DNA of 64,000 bases from Sinorhizobium chiapasense (GCF_036488675.1 NZ_CP133148.1:1550001-1614000); one strand, 5' to 3'; shown: positions 25,656 through 36,001, counted from the stretch's first letter. The notes: generated by a model not told the origin, from the sequence alone. Program-made: numbers and translations.

Positions 25656-26690
25656 ATGATTTTTAGTAGAGATGCAGCACTTCTTTCGAGGGGTCTACGT
25701 GTTGCTGCGGTTCCGTTGCTTTGCGCGACGCTTGCCGCCTGTGGTTCGGCGTCGAGCGTCAAGACGAGCAAGGCGCGGAGCAAGGAATACTTTGCCGAAT
25801 CTGTCTATGGCGTCAAAGCGAGTCCCCGGGTCGCGACCGGGCGGAACATCCCGAAGGGGGGTGGGCGCTACCAGGTTGGCAATGCCTATCAGGTCAAGGG
25901 CAAGTGGTATCAGCCGAAGGAGGATTTCGGCTACAACAAGACAGGCGTCGCTTCCTGGTATGGCTCCGCCTTTCACGGGCGACTGACGGCGAATGGCGAA
26001 GTCTACGACAAGTATCACTTGTCCGCCGCGCACCCAACTTTCCCGTTGCCGAGCTATGCACGCGTCACCAATATGGAAAATGGCACATCGGTCATCGTTC
26101 GCGTGAACGACCGCGGCCCGTACGAGTACGGCCGCATCATCGATGTCTCCTCAAAGACAGCCGATATGCTGGACATCAAGGGTAAGGGCAGTGCCAAGGT
26201 ACGCGTGCAATATGTTGGCCGCGCGCCACTCGAAGGCAACGATATGCCCTATCTGATGGCCTCCTACGTCAAGAAGGGTGACCGTAGCCCCGGCGTGATG
26301 CCGGAGGGACAGATCGCGACCGGTGTCATGGTTGCGTCGAACGAGCCGTTCCGCAATCAGGTGCCGGATCTCGCCAGTGTGCCGGTCCCACAGAGGTCGA
26401 TGCTGGATGCGGGCGTCCCGGTGACGGCGCTGGCCGAGCCGGCGCCGCAAGTCGCCATGCCTCAATCTTTCGGCGAATTTGTTGCTCTCCCGGAGATCGG
26501 GCCGATCCCCACCGAGCGGCCGGAGCTGATCCCGATGCCTGACGGCAGCATGGCTTATGCCGCTGCCTACGTCGAAGTCCGCGTGAGCGACAAGGCTTCG
26601 CCCTTCGAGGCGATCATGGTCGATCCGTACCCGCTGACGGCCGATTCCATCGTCGCCTATGCAAAGCGCCACTACAGGGATGGTGTCTAG
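25656..26690 (+). CDS. rlpA: RlpA-family lipoprotein (septal lytic transglycosylase-like)
   Basis: Start ATG 25656 gives a lipoprotein signal with lipobox LAAC ('VPLLCATLAACGSASS'). The double-psi beta-barrel domain follows at about residues 100-190: 'GVASWYGSAFHGRLTANGEVYDKYHLSAAHPT' and 'VIVRVNDRGPYEYGRIIDVS'. RlpA cleaves naked glycan strands at the septum. The C-terminal third is Pro-rich and lacks an obvious SPOR repeat, which many RlpA proteins have. It heads a plus-strand series with the dac-like gene and lies beside tRNA-Ser. Confidence 0.85.
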   Translation: MIFSRDAALLSRGLRVAAVPLLCATLAACGSASSVKTSKARSKEYFAESVYGVKASPRVATGRNIPKGGGRYQVGNAYQVKGKWYQPKEDFGYNKTGVASWYGSAFHGRLTANGEVYDKYHLSAAHPTFPLPSYARVTNMENGTSVIVRVNDRGPYEYGRIIDVSSKTADMLDIKGKGSAKVRVQYVGRAPLEGNDMPYLMASYVKKGDRSPGVMPEGQIATGVMVASNEPFRNQVPDLASVPVPQRSMLDAGVPVTALAEPAPQVAMPQSFGEFVALPEIGPIPTERPELIPMPDGSMAYAAAYVEVRVSDKASPFEAIMVDPYPLTADSIVAYAKRHYRDGV

Positions 26691-26753
26691 CGCTAACTTC
26701 GGTTGAAGAGACTTGTGCGCGCTGCTATGCCCATGAAGAAGCCGGAGTTTCTC

Positions 26754-27908
26754 ATGCGCATAAAGTTGCTCGCGGTCGTGGCCTTTCTTGCGGCGACCGT
26801 CTCGACAAATGCGGTCGCCCAGACGCCCGCATTCGATACCAAGGCGAAACAGATCTATCTCGTCGATGGGGAGACCGGCACAGTGCTCTTCGCGCGCGGC
26901 GAACACGAGCCCGTGCCGCCGGCATCGCTTGCCAAGCTGATGGCGATGGAGGTGGTCTTTGAGGCCTTGGACAAGGGCGAGCTGAGCCCAGAGACGACGT
27001 ACGAGGTCTCTGAGCACGCCTGGCGGACCGGGGGCGCACCGTCCGGAACCTCCACGATGTTTGCCGCCATCAAGTCGAGGATCCGCGTCGCGGATCTCAT
27101 TCAAGGCGCAACCGTACAACTGGCAAACGATGCCTGCATCATCCTCGCGGAGGGCATGACCGGCAGCGAAGCTGCCTTTGCCAAGCGCATGACGGCGCGG
27201 GCGCGGGAACTCGGCATGCCCGTTGCTTCCTTCAACAACGCCACCGGTCTCCCGGATCCTGCCAACAAGGTGACGATGCGGGAACTGGTGACGTTGGCGC
27301 GGCATCTGCGCGAGGCTCATCCGAATTTCTACCGGCTCTATTCCCAAGCCGAATTTGAATGGAACAAGATCCTTCAACGCAATCGCAACCCGCTGATCGC
27401 CGCCAATGTCGGCGTCGATGGGCTGGCTACGGGATTTGCGGAAGGTTTCGGCTTTTCGATGGCGGCCTCGATGCAGCGCGGCGACCGTCGCGTCTATCTT
27501 GCCATGGGCGGGCTCGAAAGCGACAAGGAACGCACGGAAGAAAGCCGCAGGGTACTCGATTGGGCGATGTCCGCCTTCGAGAAACGGCGCATTTTCGGCG
27601 ACGGGGAGACCATCGGCGAAGCAAGCGTCTATGGTGGCGCGGCATCGCATGTCGCGCTTGTCGCGAGCGGGCCGATCGATGTGCTTCTCCCGGTCAACAA
27701 TGCTGAACGGCTGACCGCGCGCATCGTTTACAAATGGCCGCTGACTGCGCCGGTCGCCGCCGGTCAGGACGTCGGCGTCATCAAACTCTGGAATGGCGAG
27801 CGGTTGTTGCTGGAGGTCCCGGTGAGGACCGGCAGCGCTGTCGAGGTCGGTACGCTCACCAGCCGCGCGATCGACGCGCTTCAGGAGCTTCTCTTCTTCT
27901 GGCTGTAA
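26754..27908 (+). CDS. D-alanyl-D-alanine carboxypeptidase-like protein with altered motifs
   Basis: A signal peptide (MRIKLLAVVAFLAATVSTNA) precedes a low-molecular-weight PBP domain with the SxxK nucleophile at Ser58 (PASLAKLM). The SxN motif is Leu-Ala-Asn (123-125) and the KTG motif is Ala-Thr-Gly (225-227), so two of three catalytic motifs are changed. A DacA/DacF-type C-terminal beta domain follows. ATG 26754 has GGAG at good spacing, but ATG 26727 is possible. It probably binds or remodels peptidoglycan; carboxypeptidase activity is doubtful. Neighbour of rlpA. Confidence 0.82.
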   Translation: MRIKLLAVVAFLAATVSTNAVAQTPAFDTKAKQIYLVDGETGTVLFARGEHEPVPPASLAKLMAMEVVFEALDKGELSPETTYEVSEHAWRTGGAPSGTSTMFAAIKSRIRVADLIQGATVQLANDACIILAEGMTGSEAAFAKRMTARARELGMPVASFNNATGLPDPANKVTMRELVTLARHLREAHPNFYRLYSQAEFEWNKILQRNRNPLIAANVGVDGLATGFAEGFGFSMAASMQRGDRRVYLAMGGLESDKERTEESRRVLDWAMSAFEKRRIFGDGETIGEASVYGGAASHVALVASGPIDVLLPVNNAERLTARIVYKWPLTAPVAAGQDVGVIKLWNGERLLLEVPVRTGSAVEVGTLTSRAIDALQELLFFWL

Positions 27909-27965
27909 CAAATGCGCGCGCGCCCGTTCCTTCCGGCGAACCAATCGGCTAAACAGGGCCGATAG

Positions 27966-28069
27966 CTACAGCGCCGCGCGTCGGATCAGACGCGCAAGGA
28001 ATGCTGTAGTACTTTGAATTGCTGCATGTTTTTGACCGCTAGTCGGTACGATTTAGGGAAGCATGCAGT
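27966..28069. repeat. Sinorhizobium-type dispersed palindromic repeat (ABC-like), copy 1
   Basis: CTACAGCGCCGCGCGTC...GACGCGC...GCTGTAG followed by a second dyad GCATGTTTTTGACC...GGGAAGCATGC. The same mosaic in reverse orientation is at 50877-50981. It fills the gap before tmk. Confidence 0.7.
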
Positions 28070-28087
28070 TGGCCGATTTGGGAACGC

Positions 28088-28768
28088 ATGTCGCTGACGA
28101 AGGGTCTGTTTGTAACGTTTGAGGGCGGGGAAGGGGCCGGCAAGTCGACCCAGATGCGCCTGCTGGCCGATTCGCTGCGCGCGCGTGGTTACGATGTGCT
28201 GACCACGCGAGAGCCTGGCGGCTCCGTCGGCGCGGAGGCTGTCCGCCACGTGCTGCTGTCGGGGGCGGCAGAGTCTTTCGGTATTCGCATGGAGGCGATT
28301 CTTTTCGCGGCCGCGCGCAGCGATCACGTCGAAGAGGTGATCCGGCCGGCGCTTCAGAAGGGTACCATCGTCCTGTGTGACCGCTTCATGGATTCCTCGC
28401 GTGTTTACCAGGGCATCACCGGCAACCTCGAACCGGCCTTCGTGGAAACGCTCGAACGCGTGGCCGTCAACGGTGTGATTCCGGACCGCACTATTATTTT
28501 CGACCTGCCTGCCACCGTTGGGCTCGAGCGCGCGCGTCGCCGCGCTGCCAGCGGCAGTCCCGATCGTTTCGAGAAGGAACAGCTCGAAACGCATGAGAAA
28601 CGGCGCGAGGCCTTCCTTGACATCGCCGAAGCCGATCCTCGGCGGTGTCGTGTCGTCGATGCGGCACGGTCGCCGGACGTCATAGCGGCCGAGGTTCGCG
28701 AGATTATGGAGGCGTTGCTGGCGGACGGTGACGAACCACGGTCGTCAAACGCGGAAGCTGCGTCATGA
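28088..28768 (+). CDS. tmk: Thymidylate kinase
   Basis: The 226-residue enzyme phosphorylates dTMP to dTDP in the cytoplasm. Visible are the P-loop '[12 protein letters not shown]', '[14 protein letters not shown]', '[15 protein letters not shown]' and the lid '[27 protein letters not shown]'. Length and motifs are normal for bacterial Tmk. Its stop overlaps the ATG of holB (ATGA), so the two are translationally coupled, a common arrangement in Rhizobiales. Confidence 0.95.
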   Translation: MSLTKGLFVTFEGGEGAGKSTQMRLLADSLRARGYDVLTTREPGGSVGAEAVRHVLLSGAAESFGIRMEAILFAAARSDHVEEVIRPALQKGTIVLCDRFMDSSRVYQGITGNLEPAFVETLERVAVNGVIPDRTIIFDLPATVGLERARRRAASGSPDRFEKEQLETHEKRREAFLDIAEADPRRCRVVDAARSPDVIAAEVREIMEALLADGDEPRSSNAEAAS

Positions 28769-29796
28769 CGATGGAACGTCCCGGTCTGCTCGAAGGAGCC
28801 GTGGCCCCTGCCGAAAACAGCAAGCTGTTCGGCCATCTTCAGGCAGAGGAGTTTCTGGCCCAGAGCTACAAGTCTGGCAAAGGGCACCATGCGGTCCTTA
28901 TCGAGGGACCGGAGGGCATCGGCAAGGCGACGCTTGCCTTTCGCTTCGCGAACCACATTCTGAATCATCCCGAACCGGCGACGGCGCCCGATCAGCTTGC
29001 CGATCCGGATCCCGCTTCCATCGTCACTCGGCAGCTTGCCTCCGGCGCATCGCACAACCTGCTTCATCTCACCCGCCCCGTGGACGAGAAAACGGGTAGG
29101 GCAAAAGGGGCAATCACCGTGGACGAAGTGCGCCGCGTCGGAAAGTTCTTTGGCCAAACATCCGGCACGGGGAACTGGCGCATCGTCATCATCGACCCGG
29201 CGGACGATCTCAACCGCAACGCCGCCAACGCCATCCTCAAGATACTTGAGGAACCGCCGCGCCGCTCGCTCTTCCTGGTGCTCACGCACGCGCCTGGGAA
29301 ACTGCTGCCCACCATCCGCTCGCGCTGCCTTCCATTGCGGCTGAAGCCGCTGGACCGCGAGCCGATGCGCCACGCGCTTGGCCATCTCGGCTTCGATATG
29401 ACGGGGCCGAATGTCGAGCGGATTCTCGCTGCGGCAAACGGCAGTGTTTCCGAGGCACTAAAGCTCATAAATTACGGCGGCCTCGATATCGCCGCCGCCT
29501 TCGAGGACATCCTGGCGGGTGAGGGACCTGCGGTGCGCAGGCAGATGCACAAGCTTGCGGATATTCTCGCAGCAAGGGACAGCGAAACGATCTTCGATTT
29601 CTTTTCGTCCCTGTTGACCGGGCGCGTCATGCAGCAGGCGCGGGACGCGGCGCTCGCCGGCGATATCGGCAGGGCCGAGCGCCTTGCGAGCCTCTCCAGT
29701 ACTTTCGCGGAGCGTCTGACAGTGAGCGACGCCTATAATCTCGATCGAAAACAGACGATCCTGTCGCTGCTCGAAGATCTGAAGGACGCGCTATAG
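28765..29796 (+). CDS. holB: DNA polymerase III delta' subunit
   Basis: A 343-residue AAA+ clamp-loader subunit with '[22 protein letters not shown]' as a modified P-loop, '[37 protein letters not shown]' (the SRC-preceding region) and '[12 protein letters not shown]'. It helps load the sliding clamp at the replication fork. It is coupled to tmk and its 3' end overlaps the convergent MazG-like gene by 6 bp. Confidence 0.93.
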   Translation: MTMERPGLLEGAVAPAENSKLFGHLQAEEFLAQSYKSGKGHHAVLIEGPEGIGKATLAFRFANHILNHPEPATAPDQLADPDPASIVTRQLASGASHNLLHLTRPVDEKTGRAKGAITVDEVRRVGKFFGQTSGTGNWRIVIIDPADDLNRNAANAILKILEEPPRRSLFLVLTHAPGKLLPTIRSRCLPLRLKPLDREPMRHALGHLGFDMTGPNVERILAAANGSVSEALKLINYGGLDIAAAFEDILAGEGPAVRRQMHKLADILAARDSETIFDFFSSLLTGRVMQQARDAALAGDIGRAERLASLSSTFAERLTVSDAYNLDRKQTILSLLEDLKDAL

Positions 29797-30096
29797 GTCG
29801 GGAGCGAACCTCCATTTTCGCTCGATCGCCGCAGCCAGGTCTAAATCGTTGTGGTGGGCGAAGAGGAGCACATGGCCGAGGAGGTCCGCGGTTTCGTCAG
29901 CGAGCGACTGGCGCAGTTCCTGCGGCGACATGGTACGAGCGCGGCCCCTGCCGCTTACCTTATTCCAGGCTTGCGTCAGTTCACCCACTTCTTCCTGCAG
30001 TTTCAAGATGTACCAATCCGGGTCGCGCACGATGCCATGTTCTGTTGCATAGGCGACCGAGGCCGCCTCGAATTTTCGCTTGAGCTGGCCGAGCAC
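29791..30096 (-). CDS. MazG-like nucleotide pyrophosphohydrolase
   Basis: A 101-residue protein of the all-alpha NTP pyrophosphatase group. The metal-binding pattern is visible: 'LKLQEEVGELTQAW' and 'SLADETADLLGHVLLFAHHNDLDL' (ExxE...ExxD). It would hydrolyse non-canonical or excess NTPs to NMP; the precise substrate is unknown. It is a single-domain form, about half the size of full MazG, and is convergent with holB. Confidence 0.78.
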   Translation of the reverse strand: MLGQLKRKFEAASVAYATEHGIVRDPDWYILKLQEEVGELTQAWNKVSGRGRARTMSPQELRQSLADETADLLGHVLLFAHHNDLDLAAAIERKWRFAPDL

Positions 30097-30265
30097 GTCA
30101 CTTCCCTCCGTTTGTTTCCGTTTTGTTCCTGATCGTCGTCTGTGTCAATCCGATTTGTCGTTCGATCGTCGCTGCCACTGCCCGAGGGCGGGCTTTTTCT
30201 TTCCCCGGCGGTTTCCTACCTGAAGGCGATGCGCTAATAGCAGCCGTAGTTTCCCGATCCGAGAT

Positions 30266-31831
30266 ATGTCGAAGCCCACCATGAGAGACACTTCCCCCTT
30301 CTACATCACCACCGCGATTTCCTATCCGAACGGCCGGCCGCATATCGGCCATGCCTATGAATTGATCGCGACGGATGCGATGGCGCGCTATCAGCGACTG
30401 GACGGGCGCGACGTCTTCTTCCTGACGGGAACTGACGAGCACGGCCAGAAGATGCAGCAGACGGCAAAGAAGGAAGGCATTTCCGCGCAAGAGCTCGCCG
30501 ATCGCAACTCGGCCGAATTCCAGAAGATGGCGGTGCTTCTCAACGCTTCCAACGACGATTTCATCCGCACGACGGAGAAACGTCACCACCAGGCCTCGCA
30601 GGAAATCTGGATCCGCATGGGCGAGGCGGGCGATCTTTATAAGGATTCCTATGCGGGGTGGTACTCCGTCCGCGACGAGGCCTATTATCAGGAAAACGAG
30701 ACGGAGCTGCGCGACGACGGCGTGCGCTACGGGCCGCAGGGCACTCCGGTCGAGTGGGTGGAAGAGGAGAGCTATTTCTTCCGCCTCTCCGCCTATCAGG
30801 AAAAGCTCCTCAAGCACTACGAAGAGAATCCGGATTTCATCGGGCCGGCCGAGCGGCGGAACGAGGTCATTTCCTTCGTCAAGTCGGGGCTGAAGGATCT
30901 CTCGGTTTCGCGCACGACCTTCGATTGGGGCATCAAGGTGCCGAACGATCCGGCCCACGTCATGTATGTCTGGGTGGACGCGCTGACGAACTACATCACT
31001 GCAACGGGCTATCTCACCGATCCGACCGGTCCGCGCGCAAAATTCTGGCCGGCGAATATTCATATCATCGGCAAGGACATCATCCGCTTCCATGCTGTCT
31101 ACTGGCCGGCCTTCCTGATGTCCGCCGGTCTGCCGCTCCCGAAGCGCGTCTTCGCCCATGGCTTCCTGCTCAACAAGGGCGAGAAGATGTCGAAATCGCT
31201 CGGCAACGTCGTGGATCCGTTCAATCTGGTCGAACACTTCGGGCTTGACCAGATTCGCTACTTCTTCCTGCGCGAAGTTTCTTTCGGCCAGGACGGCAGC
31301 TACAGCGAGGAGGGGATCGCGACACGCATCAACTCGGATCTTGCCAACGGCATCGGCAACCTCGCCAGCCGTTCGCTGTCGATGATCGTGAAGAACTGCG
31401 ACGGCCAGATCCCAGTCTGCGGGCCGCTCACCGACGAGGACAAGGCAATGCTGGCCTCTGCCGATGCCTTGCTCGAGGCGACGCGCGAGGATATGGGCAA
31501 ACAGCTCATCCACCGGGCGCTCGGCGCGATCATTGCTGTCGTTTCCGAAACCGACCGCTATTTCGCCGGTCAGGAGCCCTGGGCTTTGAAGAAGACGGAT
31601 CCGGAGCGGATGGCGACGGTGCTTTACGTCACCGCCGAAGTGGTCCGTCAGGTCGCGATCCTGCTGCAGCCGTTCATGCCGGATTCGGCGGGCAAGCTTC
31701 TCGACCTCGTCGCCATACCGGCCGACAAGCGTGATTTTGCTCATCTTGGTGAAGCCGGACGTCTCGTCTCCGGAACGCCGCTTGAGGCACCGAAGCCGGT
31801 CTTCCCGCGCTACGTGGCGCCCGAAGTATAA
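30266..31831 (+). CDS. metG: Methionyl-tRNA synthetase
   Basis: The ~516-521 residue class I synthetase shows the HIGH motif ('[15 protein letters not shown]') and KMSKS ('[10 protein letters not shown]'), with '[14 protein letters not shown]' and the anticodon-binding helical domain at the end. Length fits the alphaproteobacterial form without the C-terminal dimerisation domain, and the knuckle region '[13 protein letters not shown]' lacks zinc-binding cysteines. Starts at 30266 or ATG 30281 are both possible. It is followed closely by tatD. Confidence 0.95.
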   Translation: MSKPTMRDTSPFYITTAISYPNGRPHIGHAYELIATDAMARYQRLDGRDVFFLTGTDEHGQKMQQTAKKEGISAQELADRNSAEFQKMAVLLNASNDDFIRTTEKRHHQASQEIWIRMGEAGDLYKDSYAGWYSVRDEAYYQENETELRDDGVRYGPQGTPVEWVEEESYFFRLSAYQEKLLKHYEENPDFIGPAERRNEVISFVKSGLKDLSVSRTTFDWGIKVPNDPAHVMYVWVDALTNYITATGYLTDPTGPRAKFWPANIHIIGKDIIRFHAVYWPAFLMSAGLPLPKRVFAHGFLLNKGEKMSKSLGNVVDPFNLVEHFGLDQIRYFFLREVSFGQDGSYSEEGIATRINSDLANGIGNLASRSLSMIVKNCDGQIPVCGPLTDEDKAMLASADALLEATREDMGKQLIHRALGAIIAVVSETDRYFAGQEPWALKKTDPERMATVLYVTAEVVRQVAILLQPFMPDSAGKLLDLVAIPADKRDFAHLGEAGRLVSGTPLEAPKPVFPRYVAPEV

Positions 31832-31844
31832 GCGAGTGCAACGC

Positions 31845-32624
31845 ATGCTGATCGACACCCATTGCCATCTGGACTTCCCGGACTTCGAGGCGGAGCGCGA
31901 CGCGATCATCGAACGCGCTGCCGCGGCCGGCGTGGCGCAGATGGTGACGATTTCGACGCGTGTGAAGCGGTTCGACACGATCCTTGCGATCGCCGAGGCC
32001 TATCCGAATGTGTTTTGTTCCGTCGGTACCCATCCGCACAACGCGGACGAGGAACTCGACATCACCACGGAAGATCTCGTTAGGCTCTCGGCGCATCCCA
32101 AAGTGGTTGCGATCGGTGAGGCGGGGCTCGATTATTTCTACGACAATGCACCGCGCGACGCGCAGGCTGAAGGGCTGCGCCGCCACATCGCGGCCGCGCG
32201 GGAGACAGGGCTGCCGCTCGTCATCCATAGCCGCTCGGCGGACGACGACATGGCGGCGATCCTGACCGAGGAAAGCGGGAAGGGGGCCTTCCCTTTCCTC
32301 CTCCATTGCTTCTCCTCGGGCCCGGACCTCGCGCGCATCGGCGTCGAGCTCGGCGGCTACGTGTCCTTTTCCGGCATTCTGACGTTCCCGAAGTCGCAGG
32401 AGATCAGGGATATCGCGAAGACGATCCCGCGCGACCGGATGATCGTCGAGACGGACGCACCATATCTCGCGCCAAAACCGTTCCGCGGCAAGCGCAACGA
32501 GCCGGCCTTTGTCGCGCATACCGCTGAGGTGCTGGCGGAAACCATCGGCGTTTCACCCGAGGAAATTGCCGAGATTACGACGGAGAACGCCTTGCGCATC
32601 TTTTCGAAAATGCCGAGGCTCTGA
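31845..32624 (+). CDS. tatD: TatD-family DNase/hydrolase
   Basis: The 259-residue TIM-barrel metallohydrolase has 'MLIDTHCHLDF' (first metal HxH), 'AIGEAGLDYFYD', 'LVIHSRSADDD', 'LLHCFSSG' and 'IVETDAPYLAPKPFRGKRNEP', all ligands of TatD enzymes. These act on DNA ends or as general phosphohydrolases. Start ATG 31845, 13 bp after metG, gives the standard N-terminus. The next gene begins 1 bp after its stop. Confidence 0.93.
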   Translation: MLIDTHCHLDFPDFEAERDAIIERAAAAGVAQMVTISTRVKRFDTILAIAEAYPNVFCSVGTHPHNADEELDITTEDLVRLSAHPKVVAIGEAGLDYFYDNAPRDAQAEGLRRHIAAARETGLPLVIHSRSADDDMAAILTEESGKGAFPFLLHCFSSGPDLARIGVELGGYVSFSGILTFPKSQEIRDIAKTIPRDRMIVETDAPYLAPKPFRGKRNEPAFVAHTAEVLAETIGVSPEEIAEITTENALRIFSKMPRL

Positions 32625-32625
32625 C

Positions 32626-33462
32626 GTGGCATTTCGGCGGGTCTTCACCATTCTCGGATGCGGTTCCTCGCCAGGGGTACCGCGTATTACCGGCGATTGG
32701 GGGGCCTGCGATCCGTCAAATCCGCGCAACCGCCGTATGCGAGCGGCGCTGCTCGTCGAGCAGTTCGCGCCAGACGGCGGCAAGACGACCGTCGTTATAG
32801 ATACCGGCCCGGATTTCCGCGCCCAGATGGTTGCCGCCGATGTTCGCCACATCGACGCCGTGCTTTACACGCACGCTCATGCCGATCATCTGCATGGGAT
32901 CGACGATCTACGCGGCTTCGTGATCGAAAATCGCAAGTGCGTGCCGATCTGGGCGGATGCATCCACGATGAGTGCAATCCGCGAGAGGTTTCGCTATTGC
33001 GTGGAATCACTAACAGGAAGCGGCTATCCGCCGATCGTCGAGCCGCGTCTCTTCACCGAAGATCTGTCGCCGGTCACCGTTCACGGCGCTGGTGGGCCGA
33101 TTTCGTTTACACCGTTGATGCAATTTCACGGCAATACCCATTCTCTCGGTTTTCGAGTTGGTGATTTTGCCTATTGCAGCGACGTGAGCGATTTTCCGCC
33201 GGAGACCGTCGGAAAGCTGCTGGATCTCGATCTCCTTGTCCTCGACACGCTGCAGTACAAGTTGCATCCGAGCCATTTGTCGCTGGTGCAGTCGCTCGGC
33301 TGGATCGCGAGGCTTCAGCCGAAGCGCGCTGTGCTGACGCATATGCACGTGCCGTTGGACTATGAAACGGTGCAGAACGAAACGCCGGATCACGTCGAGC
33401 CGGCTTACGACATGATGCGTCTCGAGTTCGAGATCGCCATGCCGTCCACCGAAGAAGCGTAA
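32626..33462 (+). CDS. Metallo-beta-lactamase-fold hydrolase, PhnP-like
   Basis: Starting at GTG 32626 the 278-residue product carries 'FTILGCGSSPGVPRITGDWGACDP', the metal motif 'YTHAHADHLHGIDDLR', 'YCSDVSDFP' and 'VLTHMHVPLDY', as in PhnP cyclic phosphodiesterases. The gene sits directly after tatD in many Rhizobiales, away from phosphonate genes, so a general phosphodiesterase role is more likely than C-P lyase work. The chromosome is interrupted by insertion sequences just downstream. Confidence 0.88.
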   Translation: MAFRRVFTILGCGSSPGVPRITGDWGACDPSNPRNRRMRAALLVEQFAPDGGKTTVVIDTGPDFRAQMVAADVRHIDAVLYTHAHADHLHGIDDLRGFVIENRKCVPIWADASTMSAIRERFRYCVESLTGSGYPPIVEPRLFTEDLSPVTVHGAGGPISFTPLMQFHGNTHSLGFRVGDFAYCSDVSDFPPETVGKLLDLDLLVLDTLQYKLHPSHLSLVQSLGWIARLQPKRAVLTHMHVPLDYETVQNETPDHVEPAYDMMRLEFEIAMPSTEEA

Positions 33463-33565
33463 CATCCGACGTTAGGACGCGGCTTCAAGGCGTTGATTTC
33501 GCGCTAGTCAGCGAGTTCGGCGCTATGCGGACAAGTTCCATAATCTATCTTATGCGATAATTGTA

Positions 33566-35342
33566 TGTAGCGGCAGTTTAGAGATGCGACATATGAGCCA
33601 GTTAGAGATGCGACAGTCGTCGCCTCTTGGGATGCTGGTCAAACGTCAACGTTTGGAAGGAAGACTGGCGACGTGAAGCGTGGTTGAGACCATGAGCGTT
33701 CGGAGTCGTCATGTCTTGTTTGATCACCATGTCGCAGAAGGAATTGCATCGTCTTGAACTGATCCAGCGGATTCGCGGTGGCGGCCTGACCGTCGTCGAG
33801 GCGGCCGCGTTGCTTCGTCTCAGCCGCAGTCAGGTTCACCGGCTGTTGCAGGCCTATGACCTGGCCGGCGCCGACGGTCTCGTCTCGAAGAAGCGCGGCC
33901 GTCCGAGCAATCGACGTCACAGCGAGGATTTCCGCAACCTGGTGCTCGACCTGGTGCGTGAGCATTATGGGGATTTCGGACCAACGTTGGCGGCTGAGAA
34001 GCTGCTCGAACGCCACCGGATTGCCGTTAGCAAGGAGACGCTGCGTCAATGGATGATCGAAGCCGGCATCTGGGTGTCGCGACGCGAGCGCAAGAAGCGG
34101 GTCTTCCAGCCGCGCGGCCGGCGCGATTGTTTCGGCGAACTCGTTCAGATCGACGGCTCGCTTCATTGGTGGTTCGAGAACCGCGGTCCCAAATGCGCCC
34201 TGCTGGTCTACATCGACGACGCCACCGGCAAGCTGTTGCATCTGCGCTTTGCGGCCTCGGAGAACACCTTCGACTATCTGCACGCGACGAAGGCCTACTT
34301 GCAGCAATGGGGCAAGCCGATCGCGTTTTACAGCGACAAGCATGGCATCTTCCGCACCACCCATGCTTCCAAGCAGGACAGAACCAGCGGCCTGACGCAG
34401 TTCGGCCGGGCCCTTTATGAGCTCAACATCGACATCATCTGCGCCAATACTCCGCAGGCCAAGGGCCGCGTCGAGCGCGCCAACCAGACGCTGCAGGATC
34501 GCCTGGTCAAGGAACTGCGGCTGCGCGGCATCGACACGATCGCGGCGGCCAATGCTTATGCGCCGGAGTTCATGGCCGACTTCAATCGTCGCTTTGGCAA
34601 GGCGCCGCGCAATCCGAAGGACATGCATCGGCCGTTTGCCGCGCATGAGAACCTCGATGGCGCCATGTGCCGCAAGGAGGTCCGCAAGCTGTCGCAGTCC
34701 CTGACGCTGCGCTATGACAAGGTGATGTTCCTCCTCGATCCGACCGACCTCGCCACGGCGCTCGCCGGCAAGAAGCTTATTGTCTGCGATTATCCCGATG
34801 GTCGCCTCGAGATCACCCATCAGGGGACGTCCCTGCCCTACAGAACCTTCGACACCTTACGGTCGGTCCATCGCTCGGAGGTGGTCGAGAACAAGCGCCT
34901 TGATGACATGCTGGCGGTGGTGGCCGAGATGCAGGCCGGGCGAGAACAACAGCGCAGCAAGAGCGGGCCGCGTCGCACCGGCCAGACGGACCATATGTTC
35001 GGGATTCGCGACGGCAGCCAGAGCAATGGCTACCAGAAGCGCGGCACGAAGCCTGGCCGGAAGACGGACTTTACCAAGGATCCGGTGGTCATCGCCAAGC
35101 GCCAGCAAGCCCTTGCGCAGCTGAAAGCGGCGGAGTGATCGGGCTGTCAAAGCTAAAGTTTATCTTGCAGCTGGAGCCATCCGCCGCCGACCGGGTTGCG
35201 CAACCCTGACCAGCTCCACCCGGACGGCGGCTTGCGTCTGTGTATTAATCAAATATGCCCGCTTGAAATCGCAGTAATAAACGATAGGATGATGTCGCGT
35301 TTCTAAGTTGACTACTTTGTCTCATCTTTAAATAGCTGTGAC
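33566..35342. mobile_element. ISNCY-type insertion sequence, complete, 1777 bp
   Basis: Imperfect terminal inverted repeats starting TGT: TGTAGCGGCAG at 33566 and, on the other strand, TGTCACAGCTA at 35342, agreeing at 19 of the first 26 positions and continuing in a second block. A 5-bp target duplication TTGTA flanks it (33561-33565 and 35343-35347). It encodes one intact transposase. Insertion was next to an IS30-type remnant. Confidence 0.85.
33711..35138 (+). CDS. ISNCY family transposase
   Basis: The 475-residue protein has an N-terminal helix-turn-helix ('LTVVEAAALLRLSRSQVHRLLQAY'), then an integrase-core DDE domain: 'ELVQIDGSLHWWFENRGPKCALLVYIDDATGKLLHLRF', 'IAFYSDKHGIF' and 'ICANTPQAKGRVERANQTLQDRLVKELRL' (catalytic D, D, E). 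A basic C-terminal tail ends it. No frameshift is visible, so it should be active. ATG 33729 is an alternative start. Confidence 0.92.
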   Translation: MSCLITMSQKELHRLELIQRIRGGGLTVVEAAALLRLSRSQVHRLLQAYDLAGADGLVSKKRGRPSNRRHSEDFRNLVLDLVREHYGDFGPTLAAEKLLERHRIAVSKETLRQWMIEAGIWVSRRERKKRVFQPRGRRDCFGELVQIDGSLHWWFENRGPKCALLVYIDDATGKLLHLRFAASENTFDYLHATKAYLQQWGKPIAFYSDKHGIFRTTHASKQDRTSGLTQFGRALYELNIDIICANTPQAKGRVERANQTLQDRLVKELRLRGIDTIAAANAYAPEFMADFNRRFGKAPRNPKDMHRPFAAHENLDGAMCRKEVRKLSQSLTLRYDKVMFLLDPTDLATALAGKKLIVCDYPDGRLEITHQGTSLPYRTFDTLRSVHRSEVVENKRLDDMLAVVAEMQAGREQQRSKSGPRRTGQTDHMFGIRDGSQSNGYQKRGTKPGRKTDFTKDPVVIAKRQQALAQLKAAE

Positions 35343-35424
35343 ATTGTATGTAGCCGGGTGGGTTCGGGGATGAAGTGCGACTTGCGAGAGATGCCAATGG
35401 TTTGTCACTTGCAAGGAATGTCTC

Positions 35425-35670
35425 ATGAGGCGCACCTACTCCCCAGATCGACATGGATGAACGTCGTAGGATCGCTCGTTGGCGAGCGGCCGGCCTGGGC
35501 GCCACCGTCATCGCCGGGAAATTCGGCCACCATCGACCGACGATCTATCGCGATCGGCGTCGTCTAGCGATCCGCTCAAACCTGATCAGGCTCTGCTGCC
35601 GTACGCTGTCGACGACGATCAACGGCATTATTGTGTGCCACAGACCTCCGTTGAGCCGATGGTTCGTGTT
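35425..35670 (+). pseudogene. Remnant of an IS30-type transposase gene
   Basis: ATG 35425 begins MRRTYSP then shifts frame by one extra C near 35443 into MDERRRIARWRAAGLGATVIAGKFGHHRPTIYRD, spread over 35453-35560, the helix-turn-helix start of IS30-family transposases. After that the frame decays and no catalytic core remains. The surrounding 35343-35840 holds no other gene. Confidence 0.6.
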
Positions 35671-36001
35671 TTCGTCCGCCAGAAACAATGCGGGTTCGCC
35701 TTGTGGGCTGCCGGTCTCGTCTCAATCAGCAGCGCGACGCATCCCTTGAGAGCCGCCACGTTGGCTGGCGAAGATGGTCGCGTGTGCTGGGGATCTGCGT
35801 TGCACAACCCTTTTCGCAGTCGCGGCATCACGAAGTTATGATGTCTGCAGGTCTAGTTTAGGATTATTGCCTATAATATTGAAATTGCACACATATGTGT
35901 ATATTAGGAAAGAATAATTCGTCGACTTTGAGGTCACAAGGTACTTACCGGCGTCAGCATGAGGCCTATCCTTGATGACAAGAGGTGGATGGAGGCCAGC
36001 A

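Noticed and set aside
30098..31978. Long minus-strand frame (over 600 codons) opposite metG
   Set aside because: It is the complement of a clear methionyl-tRNA synthetase gene; its composition is typical of GC-rich antisense frames and it has no known domain.
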